Position numbers and translations under genes: made by a program
Notes under the pieces: generated by a model
What the model was told of the DNA's origin: nothing
Databases searched by the model: none
The model's input: only the letters and a program-made list of their open reading frames with translations
Shown: positions 1-5,809 of the stretch, one piece after another
Position numbering within the stretch: the first letter of the stretch is position 1
Layout of the letters: each line of letters begins with the position of its first letter
From: Woeseia sp.
GTDB lineage: Bacteria > Pseudomonadota > Gammaproteobacteria > Steroidobacterales > Woeseiaceae
Assembly (NCBI GenBank): GCA_018701055.1
Contig: JABIUH010000278.1
Location: forward strand, 1-5,809
Length of the DNA stretch: 5,809 nucleotides
Reading direction: 5' to 3'

Positions 1-390
1 CCGCATTATCTGCATGGGGAGAATGTACTGCGGGCGCCTGCGGATCTTGCGCATTGCACGTTGTTGCATGACGCAACCAACGAAAATTGGTCTGCCTGGT
101 TAGATCTTGCAGACGTATCGGATGTCGATGCAAAACGCGGAACGGTGTTGGATGACACCAACGTCCTTATTCGAGCCGCCGTTGATGGCTTGGGTGTTGC
201 ATTGGTCTCACGGATCTTTGTGGAGGATCATTTGCGCGCGGGCCGTCTGGTGCAGCCATTCAAACCCGTGTTGTACGACGAACGTGCCTACTATGTTGTA
301 TGTCCACCCGCACACTGTGAGCGACCGGAAGTGGCCGCATTCAGAGACTGGTTAATCGAACAATCGGAAGTGCTGCAGGCTGTTAACTAA
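1..390 (+). CDS. LysR-type transcriptional regulator, C-terminal part (5' partial)
   Basis: The frame is open from the first base and ends at TAA 388-390, giving 129 visible residues. They match the second half of the substrate-binding domain of GcvA/AmpR-like LysR regulators: a Leu-Leu-His strand followed by Trp-x2-Trp-Leu (fragment residues 21-34), an AAxxGxGVAL segment (59-68), a GRLVxPF strand (81-87), a YYVVCPP strand (97-103) and a terminal AFRDWL helix (113-118). The N-terminal winged helix-turn-helix and the first effector subdomain, about 170 residues in a typical 300-residue LysR, lie off the left edge. An internal ATG at 67 is not a start, because the homology continues upstream of it. 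Family members are cytoplasmic, bind DNA as oligomers and respond to a small ligand. The gene converges on the transporter operon and overlaps its last gene by 8 bases. It may regulate that operon, but this is inference: LysR targets are more often divergent neighbours. Confidence 0.9.
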   Translation, partial: PHYLHGENVLRAPADLAHCTLLHDATNENWSAWLDLADVSDVDAKRGTVLDDTNVLIRAAVDGLGVALVSRIFVEDHLRAGRLVQPFKPVLYDERAYYVVCPPAHCERPEVAAFRDWLIEQSEVLQAVN

Positions 391-1936
391 TTTCTGCACG
401 CATGCCCTTGTACAAACTGGCGCACATTAGCAACAGGATGATGCAGAACGGCAAGCCTACCGATATCGCCAACGCTTGCAGCGAGCTCATGCCGCCGCCC
501 AGCAGTAACACGATGGCGACCAGGCCCACCAGCACACACCAAAAGACGCGTTGTCGCACAGGTGCGTCCATTTTTCCGCCCGCCGTGATCGTGTCGACCA
601 CTAAGGAGCCGGAATCGGCTGACGTGATGAAAAATATTGCGATCAAAACCAAACCAAGCATAGAAACAAGTTCTGTCATCGGCAGTCCGTCGAGCATTTT
701 GAACAGCGCGAGTTCTGGTGCTGCGTCCGCAACGCCGCGATAGCCGTCGTTTACCAACTGATCTATTGCCGTTCCACCGAATGTCGACATCCAGATAATC
801 CCAATGATGGTCGGGATGATGAGTACCCAAGTGATGAACTCGCGTGCGGTGCGCCCGTAACTTACCCGTGCGATGAACATGCCAACAAATGGAGACCACG
901 AAACCCACCAGGCCCAATAGAACGTGGACCAAGCATGGTAGAACGCAGTGTCTTCCCGTCCGACCCAGTTACTCAGCTTTGGCAGAAAATAGAGGTAGTC
1001 AACTGTTGCCGTAAAGAAGGTTTTCAAGATGAGCAGAGTGGGTCCCGCAATGATCACGAAAAGTAATAAACATGCGGCGAGACCCATATTGATTTCACTC
1101 AGTCGTTTGACGCCTTTGTCGAGGCCGGCAACAACCGAAACCAGAGCGATTGCAATGACGCTCGCGACGATTAAGACCTTACTGACCGGGGTAACTTCGA
1201 TTCCAAACAGATAGTTCAGTCCGCCGCCAAGCTGTTCAGCGCCAAATCCCAAGGACGTGGCTAAGCCGAAAATTGTGGCCAGTACTGCTGTGATGTCTAC
1301 AACATGACCGAATGGCCCCCACACAGCTTTTCCGAACAGGGGGTAAAAGGCCGAACGCATTGTCAGCGGCAAACCGCGGTTGAAGCAAAAGAAAGCGAGT
1401 GCAAGACCGACAACAGCATAAACTCCCCAGGCATGTAGACCCCAGTGGAGAATCGCTGCTGACATGCCTGCGCTGGTGGCTGCCTCGACGTCGTTAGGAT
1501 CGATTCCTAATGGCGGATTCAGTGAGTGCGTAACCGGTTCGAGTACGCCGAAAAACATCAGTCCAATGCCGACGCCGGCCGAAAACAACATCGCAAGCCA
1601 GGCTGGGTAGCTGTATTTCGGTTTCGCATTTGTACCGCCTAAGCGAATGCGACCAAGTTTGCTGTAGGCGATGAATAGTCCGAATAGTACGAAAAAATTC
1701 ATCGAAATCATGAACACCCAATCGAATTTGGTCGTGATCCAAATGCGTAGGTCAGAAAAGGCCGCGCCCGCTGAGTCGAGAAAAAAGATTGTTATTGCGA
1801 CGAACGTGACGACTAATGTTGCCGAAACAATGAATACCGGGTTGTGGACGTCCAGGCCCAGCCAACGAATGTTGTCCTGACCGATCGTATATTCTGAGTT
1901 GCCAGGTTTTTGGTTCGAGCTTGGTTCAATCGTCAA
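383..1936 (-). CDS. BCCT-family transporter (second of a tandem pair)
   Basis: This 517-residue inner-membrane secondary carrier of the betaine/choline/carnitine transporter family has about 12 hydrophobic helices. Visible hallmarks are the TM3 glycine stretch GVGIG (121-125), the aromatic-cage pattern W165, W170 and Y173 in TM4, the BCCT signature in TM8 (W341, W343, W344, W347, then SPFVGMF), and TSADSGS (438-444), whose Thr-Ser pair matches a Na+ ligand pair in BetP. Together these suggest Na+-coupled uptake of a quaternary or methylated ammonium compound; the exact substrate is not readable. The start is TTG at 1936. An in-frame stop at 1961-1963 closes the frame upstream, no ATG or GTG lies between, and a GGAG site sits 7 bases before the TTG. 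The next in-frame ATG is at residue 76, inside TM2, too late to be the start. The C-terminal tail after TM12 is only about 10 residues, unlike the long osmosensing tail of BetP. It is probably the last gene of the operon and follows the other BCCT gene by 82 bases. Confidence 0.96.
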   Translation of the reverse strand: MTIEPSSNQKPGNSEYTIGQDNIRWLGLDVHNPVFIVSATLVVTFVAITIFFLDSAGAAFSDLRIWITTKFDWVFMISMNFFVLFGLFIAYSKLGRIRLGGTNAKPKYSYPAWLAMLFSAGVGIGLMFFGVLEPVTHSLNPPLGIDPNDVEAATSAGMSAAILHWGLHAWGVYAVVGLALAFFCFNRGLPLTMRSAFYPLFGKAVWGPFGHVVDITAVLATIFGLATSLGFGAEQLGGGLNYLFGIEVTPVSKVLIVASVIAIALVSVVAGLDKGVKRLSEINMGLAACLLLFVIIAGPTLLILKTFFTATVDYLYFLPKLSNWVGREDTAFYHAWSTFYWAWWVSWSPFVGMFIARVSYGRTAREFITWVLIIPTIIGIIWMSTFGGTAIDQLVNDGYRGVADAAPELALFKMLDGLPMTELVSMLGLVLIAIFFITSADSGSLVVDTITAGGKMDAPVRQRVFWCVLVGLVAIVLLLGGGMSSLQALAISVGLPFCIILLLMCASLYKGMRAEIS

Positions 1937-2018
1937 GCGGTTTCTCCAATTTCGATCTATTCACTCTAAGGTAGCTGCAACATGGTACAAGCTGGAACAG
2001 TAAGTCGTCTCTAACCCT
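1937..2018 (-). other. 82-base spacer between the two BCCT genes
   Basis: This is the longest gap in the operon; the other two are 35 and 39 bases. Apart from the ribosome binding site next to the TTG start, I see no convincing terminator stem-loop followed by T residues and no good -35/-10 pair. A weak internal promoter cannot be excluded. Read-through from the upstream transporter is the simplest reading. Confidence 0.6.
1943..1948 (-). promoter_or_regulatory. Ribosome binding site deciding a TTG start
   Basis: The minus strand reads TGGAGA here. Its GGAG core lies 7 bases upstream of the TTG at 1936-1934, which is near-ideal spacing. With the in-frame stop at 1961-1963 and no ATG or GTG in between, this supports TTG as the true initiation codon of the second BCCT gene. 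Confidence 0.75.
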
Positions 2019-3551
2019 CTACGAGTCGCTACGAGACAACTCCGTCTGCCATAGCGCTTTGCCCAGGCCAAACATCATCAAAACCAAAATGATTGAGAAC
2101 GGAACGGCAATGATGGTTGAGGCTGCCTGCAATGCGGACAACCCGCCGTTCAACAGCAAGAGACCGGCGATTAGCCCAATGGTCGTGCCCCAGAATACAC
2201 GTAATGCAACAGGTGGGTTCGTATCGCCAACAAAAATGATTGTGCAGATGACCAGGGTTCCGGAATCAGATGAGGTCACAAACCAGGTGATGATTAGGGT
2301 TGTCGCGAGCATCGCGAGTGCCCAGGTTGCCCAATCGACCTGCATGAGCTCAAACATGGTGAACAACGCCTGCGTCATGTCAGCATTGACCGCATCGACC
2401 AGGCCACCGCCACCATTCAGCTCGATGTCCAGGGCTGTCGCGCCAAATACGCATAGCCACAAAAAACCGATAAGCGTCGGCGCCAGCAAAGTTCCGGCAA
2501 CATATTCGCGTAGCGATCTGCCGCGCGATATCCGCGCCATGAACATGCCGACAAAGGGGCCCCAGGAAATCCACCAGCCCCAATAGAAGATTGTCCATGC
2601 ACTCTGCCAGGATTTGTCTTCCGCAGGATCAACCCACAAACCCATAGGAATGAAGGTCGCGAAATAGTCAGCGGTGCCGTAAAGGTACGCCGTAAAGATA
2701 GCCAGAGTCGGGCCGCCGATGATAATAATGCCAAGCAAAATGATGCTTAGCCAAATATTCAGTTCGCTTAAGCGACGAATGCCGCGATTGACACCGGATA
2801 CCGCCGAGACTGTGGCGATGGACGACACGCCTAGTATTAGCACTAACTTCGACATCGGGGTCGCTTCAATGCCGAATAAATACTCGATCCCGGCCGACAT
2901 TTGCGACGCGCCAAGTCCGAGTGTTACCGCGATACCAAAAAGTGTGCTGAACACGGCGACGATATCGATGACATTACCGATCGGCCCGTAGATGCGATCG
3001 CCAAGTAGTGGATGCAGTGTTGAACGAATGCTGAGCGGCAATCCTTTTCGAAACGAAAAATACCCGAGGCATAAGCCGACCATTGAATAGACGGCCCAGC
3101 CATGCAGTCCCCAATGAAAAAGCGTAATGCGTTGCGCGATGATTGCCGCGTCGGCGGATAGGGGTGTAACCGATTCTTTCTCCAGGAACGGTCCGGCTTG
3201 AAGATGAAAGACTGGCTCTGCAACACCGTAGAACAAAATACCGGTGCCGACTCCCGCGCTGAACAGCATTGCGAACCAGGAAAACCGGCTGAATTCAGGC
3301 GTTTCGCCATCGACGCCTAAGGTGACACGACCATACGGTGATACGGCCACGCCGATGGTAAAGAGCATATACAGGGTGACGACCCAAAAGAGGTAGCCAG
3401 TCAGATTCTCTGCGATGAATTGTTGTGGTTCGCCCTGCAGGCTACTGGCGAATCCAGGAAAAATGAGTATCGCGCTAACGAAAACGAGGGCTAGCAACGC
3501 CGATGAGATACCGACAACCGGATTGACGCGTTCAAACCACGTTTTAACCAT
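2019..3551 (-). CDS. BCCT-family transporter (first of a tandem pair)
   Basis: This 510-residue inner-membrane carrier belongs to the betaine/choline/carnitine transporter family and has about 12 transmembrane helices. TM3 carries GVGTG (100-104), with Thr where the neighbouring paralogue and BetP have Ile. The TM4 aromatic cage is complete (W147, W152, Y155). The TM8 signature is present (W324, W326, W327, W330, then GPFVGMF), and TSSDSGT (426-432) keeps the Thr-Ser pair expected of Na+-coupled members. The start is ATG at 3551, with only a weak AGG (3562-3564) 10 bases upstream. The gene begins 35 bases after the synthetase stop, so co-transcription is likely. The N-terminus enters TM1 almost at once and the C-terminal tail is about 15 residues, so the BetP-type osmosensory extensions are absent. 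It differs from the downstream paralogue at roughly half of the core positions by eye, so the pair is not a recent duplication. The likely role is uptake of a methylated amine or betaine; the substrate is unproven. Confidence 0.97.
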   Translation of the reverse strand: MVKTWFERVNPVVGISSALLALVFVSAILIFPGFASSLQGEPQQFIAENLTGYLFWVVTLYMLFTIGVAVSPYGRVTLGVDGETPEFSRFSWFAMLFSAGVGTGILFYGVAEPVFHLQAGPFLEKESVTPLSADAAIIAQRITLFHWGLHGWAVYSMVGLCLGYFSFRKGLPLSIRSTLHPLLGDRIYGPIGNVIDIVAVFSTLFGIAVTLGLGASQMSAGIEYLFGIEATPMSKLVLILGVSSIATVSAVSGVNRGIRRLSELNIWLSIILLGIIIIGGPTLAIFTAYLYGTADYFATFIPMGLWVDPAEDKSWQSAWTIFYWGWWISWGPFVGMFMARISRGRSLREYVAGTLLAPTLIGFLWLCVFGATALDIELNGGGGLVDAVNADMTQALFTMFELMQVDWATWALAMLATTLIITWFVTSSDSGTLVICTIIFVGDTNPPVALRVFWGTTIGLIAGLLLLNGGLSALQAASTIIAVPFSIILVLMMFGLGKALWQTELSRSDS

Positions 3552-3586
3552 CGGCGTATCGCCTGCGCATCGTTTGCGCGACCCGT

Positions 3587-4894
3587 CTAACAGTCCAACG
3601 TGTTTTCAGATTCCCATGGTGTAATGGTTCGCGTAAAACGTTGCCACTCCTGGTTTTTCAATTTTACGTAGCTGTCAATAAACTCATCGCCGAACGCAGT
3701 TCTCGCAACGCTGCTCTTGTCGAGCATGCGAATCGCATCCAGAAGGTTAGTTGGCAGTTTACGAACCTTCTTGAGTTTGTGTTGCTCGGTGTACATATTG
3801 AGATCAATACGTTTGCCAGGATCGCGCTTGTTGTTAACGCCATCCATGCCCGCCGCGACTACCGCAGCCTGAAGCAGATAAGGATTGGTGGCGCCATCCA
3901 TCAATCGAATTTCAAAGCGACCATTGTCGGGAATGCGCACCATATGCGTGCGGTTATTGCCAGAGTAGGTGATGGCATTCGGAGACCAGGTTGCGCCGGA
4001 AGAAGTCACTGCAGCATCGACACGTTTGTAACTGTTGACGGTAGGGATAAACATTGCTGCCATTGAATCGGCGCTGTGCAATACCCCGGCTAAGAAACTG
4101 TAGGCAAGCTTGGATAAACCCATTTCATCTTTCTTGTTCAGGAACAAGTTTTTCTTGCCTGCTTTGTCCCACACTGAAACGTGTGCATGACAACCGTTGC
4201 CCGTCAAATGCGGGAAAGGTTTCGGCATGAATGTCGCGCGGTAGCCGTGATTTTCAGCAACCGATTTCGCCATGAACTTAAAGAACGTGTGGCGATCAGC
4301 GGTGGTCAGACAATCAGCATAGTCCCAGTTCATTTCAAACTGGCCATTCGCGTCTTCGTGATCGTTTTGGTATGGATTCCATCCCAGCGCCAACATTGCA
4401 TCGCAAATCTCGGATATCACATCGTAGCGGCGCATCAATGCAGACTGGTCGTAACAGGGCTTCGCGTTGGTATCCATATCATCCGAGAGCGCATCACCTG
4501 CTGGATTGATGAGAAAGAATTCGCATTCAACGCCGGTTTTAACAACGTAGCCTTTCTTTGCGGCCGCCTCTATTTGCCGTTTGAGGGCAACTCGTGGTGA
4601 CGCCTCAACGGGCTTACCGTCCATCCACAAATCCGCAGCAAGCCAGCCGACTTCGGGTTTCCACGGAAGTTGAATGAGACTGTCGGGGTCCGGGAGCGCA
4701 AACATATCGGGATGCGCGGGCGTCATATCCAGCCAGGTCGCAAAACCGGCAAATCCTGCACCGTCTTTTTGCATGCCGCGTATCGCGCTGGCGGGAACTA
4801 ACTTGGCGCGTAAGTGGCCGAGGAGGTCAACGAAGCTGACCAGAAAGTATTTGATGTTCTTGGCTTTGGCGATGGCGCCTAAATCTTTAGCCAT
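3587..4894 (-). CDS. glnT: Type III glutamine synthetase-family enzyme (GlnT, or gamma-glutamylmethylamide synthetase GmaS)
   Basis: This complete 435-residue cytoplasmic ATP-dependent ligase joins the gamma-carboxyl of glutamate to an amine. Metal and substrate residues align with bacterial GS: ExE in GVECEFF (E123, E125), HEDANGQFE (E180, E187), GNGCHAHVSVW (H236), NSYKR (R291), NRTHMVRIP (R315, R320) and RFEIR (E328, R330). The C-terminus is TLDC. Two ammonium-site residues of classical GS are missing: D50 aligns with A49, and flap residue E327 aligns with W303 in an insert about six residues longer. This fits an amine acceptor other than ammonia, such as methylamine (GmaS of the N-methylglutamate pathway). 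GlnT proteins share much of this sequence, so glnT is used here only as the family name. The start is ATG with GGAAGG 6 bases upstream. Y368 falls near the GS-I adenylylation tyrosine, but the surrounding sequence is not conserved. The gene lies 39 bases after an FMN glutamate synthase-like gene, the expected partner in either system. Confidence 0.95.
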   Translation of the reverse strand: MAKDLGAIAKAKNIKYFLVSFVDLLGHLRAKLVPASAIRGMQKDGAGFAGFATWLDMTPAHPDMFALPDPDSLIQLPWKPEVGWLAADLWMDGKPVEASPRVALKRQIEAAAKKGYVVKTGVECEFFLINPAGDALSDDMDTNAKPCYDQSALMRRYDVISEICDAMLALGWNPYQNDHEDANGQFEMNWDYADCLTTADRHTFFKFMAKSVAENHGYRATFMPKPFPHLTGNGCHAHVSVWDKAGKKNLFLNKKDEMGLSKLAYSFLAGVLHSADSMAAMFIPTVNSYKRVDAAVTSSGATWSPNAITYSGNNRTHMVRIPDNGRFEIRLMDGATNPYLLQAAVVAAGMDGVNNKRDPGKRIDLNMYTEQHKLKKVRKLPTNLLDAIRMLDKSSVARTAFGDEFIDSYVKLKNQEWQRFTRTITPWESENTLDC

Positions 4895-4900
4895 GGATAG

Positions 4901-4906
4901 CCTTCC
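4901..4906 (-). promoter_or_regulatory. Ribosome binding site of the synthetase gene
   Basis: The minus strand reads GGAAGG, 6 bases upstream of the ATG at 4894-4892. This is a strong Shine-Dalgarno match, and it agrees with the conserved MAKDLG-type N-terminus I associate with this family, supporting the chosen start. Confidence 0.7.
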
Positions 4907-4933
4907 CTTTAGTTTTTTGTGAGGTGTAGGTGC

Positions 4934-5809
4934 TTAGTACTTGCCTGGTATCCAATCGGTTCCCGCTAACGGTACCTTCGCCATCGCTGCAGCTTCGACT
5001 GTCAGCGCGGTGAGATCTTCAGGTTCCAGATTTAACACATGAGATTTGCCACAAGCGCGAGCCAGTGTTTGCACTTCAAGCACCATCGTGGCGAGGTAAT
5101 TCTTTAGCCATCGAGCGCCTTGTTCAGGTTGCAGGCGTTTCTCGAGTTCGGGATCTTGTGTCGTTACACCGACCGGGCAGCGTCCGGTATGACAATGATG
5201 ACAATGTCCTGGTGTTGTTCCCAATGCGGCGTAGTCGTCAGGATAAATATTGCGATTACAGCCCAGCGCCACCATTGCAGCGCTGCCGATTGACACCGCG
5301 TCGGCGCCAAGTGCCAATGCCTTCGCGACATCAGCGCCACTGCGAATCCCGCCGGATACGATTAGCTGAACCTTACGATGCATGCCTAGTTCTTGGAGGG
5401 CTTCGACCGCCATGCGAACTGCCGGCAGTGTGGGAATGCCAACATGTTCGATAAAAACATCTTGGGTTGCGGCCGTGCCGCCCTGCATGCCGTCGACCAC
5501 GATGACGTCGGCCCCGGACTTAACCGCAAGCGCGACATCATAGTGCACACGGGTTGCCCCGACTTTCACATAGATTGGAATCTGCCAGTCGGTAATTTCG
5601 CGCAATTCCTGAATCTTGATTGCTAAGTCATCCGGTCCGGTCCAATCGGGGTGCCGACAGGCGCTGCGCTGATCGATGTCTTCCGGTAGGTCGCGCATTC
5701 CGGCGACCCTTGAGGTGATCTTGTGGCCCAGCAACATCCCGCCCCCGCCGGGCTTCGCGCCTTGACCGATCACCACCTCCAGCGCATCGGCGCGCCGCAC
5801 GTCGTCCGG
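4934..5809 (-). CDS. FMN-binding glutamate synthase-family protein (GlxD/MgsC-like), 5' partial
   Basis: The frame is open to the right edge and stops at TAA 4936-4934, leaving 291 visible residues. The GTG at 5800 is an internal codon, not a start, because the PDDV residues before it continue the homology. The protein is the FMN/iron-sulfur synthase domain of GltB-type glutamate synthase as a stand-alone subunit. Visible motifs are GQGAKPGGGG (fragment residues 15-24), the strand ending YVKVGA (80-85), VVDGMQGGTAA (104-114), the phosphate-binding SGGIRSGADV (152-161), and cysteines C184, C203, C206 and C211 just before PVGVTTQ. Stand-alone members run to about 440 residues, so roughly 150 N-terminal residues are missing. 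In the N-methylglutamate pathway this subunit (MgsC) works with MgsA and MgsB to form N-methylglutamate; in the Glx system it is GlxD. The sequence here does not separate the two. It is co-directional with the synthetase gene and 39 bases upstream of it, with no terminator between. Confidence 0.94.
   Translation of the reverse strand, partial: PDDVRRADALEVVIGQGAKPGGGGMLLGHKITSRVAGMRDLPEDIDQRSACRHPDWTGPDDLAIKIQELREITDWQIPIYVKVGATRVHYDVALAVKSGADVIVVDGMQGGTAATQDVFIEHVGIPTLPAVRMAVEALQELGMHRKVQLIVSGGIRSGADVAKALALGADAVSIGSAAMVALGCNRNIYPDDYAALGTTPGHCHHCHTGRCPVGVTTQDPELEKRLQPEQGARWLKNYLATMVLEVQTLARACGKSHVLNLEPEDLTALTVEAAAMAKVPLAGTDWIPGKY

Noticed and set aside
361..385. Small palindrome around CTGCAG as a terminator for the operon
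   Set aside because: The symmetry is only a few bases with no following T run, and it lies inside the LysR coding sequence.
387..932. A 181-codon minus-strand frame within the second BCCT gene
   Set aside because: It is an out-of-frame shadow on the same strand, rich in Arg and His, and the true frame carries all the BCCT motifs.
1949..2018. Possible internal promoter or terminator between the BCCT genes
   Set aside because: Candidate -35/-10 hexamers match the consensus poorly, and short AGCT repeats do not form a convincing stem with a T run.
2059..2586. A 175-codon open frame on the plus strand
   Set aside because: It lies entirely opposite the first BCCT gene, whose conserved motifs fix the minus strand as coding. 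Its translation shows no recognisable domain.
3641..4600. Two plus-strand frames of about 140 codons each (3641-4066 and 4181-4600)
   Set aside because: Both are antisense to the synthetase gene, whose catalytic motifs are intact throughout. Their translations show no family features.
5798..5800. GTG as the start of the glutamate synthase-like gene
   Set aside because: The frame stays open to the window edge, the residues before the GTG fit the family, and starting here would remove about a third of the usual protein.

Overview
The window looks like part of a chromosome from a Proteobacterium. GC content is moderate by eye, genes are tightly packed, most starts have Shine-Dalgarno sites, and the gene families are typical of Alpha- or Gammaproteobacteria. 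The sequence does not allow a firmer placement. No rRNA, tRNA, mobile element, CRISPR array or long non-coding stretch is visible.

Layout, left to right. (1) Positions 1-390, plus strand: the C-terminal part of a LysR-type regulator whose N-terminus lies off the left edge. (2) Positions 383-5809, minus strand: four co-directional genes that read like one operon. In transcription order these are an FMN-dependent glutamate synthase-like subunit (5' end off the right edge), a type III glutamine synthetase-family enzyme, and two tandem BCCT-family transporters. Gaps between them are 39, 35 and 82 bases. The last transporter converges on the LysR gene, and the two overlap by 8 bases at their 3' ends.

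Working model. The synthetase and FMN-protein pair fits either of two related systems: GlnT/GlxD-type glutamine metabolism, or GmaS/MgsC of the N-methylglutamate pathway, in which gamma-glutamylmethylamide and N-methylglutamate carry the nitrogen of methylamine. Two observations lean towards the methylamine reading. First, by hand alignment the synthetase lacks the two acidic residues (E. coli D50 and E327) that handle ammonium in classical GS. Second, the transporters belong to a family that binds methylated ammonium compounds in an aromatic cage, and both cages are intact. The inferred unit would take up a methylated amine or betaine and assimilate its nitrogen. The substrate cannot be read from sequence alone. 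The upstream subunits (MgsA/B or GlxB/C-like) would be expected just beyond the right edge.

The most notable points are the altered ammonium site, the linkage of two diverged BCCT carriers to this enzyme pair, the short tails of the carriers (arguing for catabolic rather than osmotically gated uptake), a TTG start in the last gene, and an expanded cysteine cluster in the glutamate synthase-like protein.
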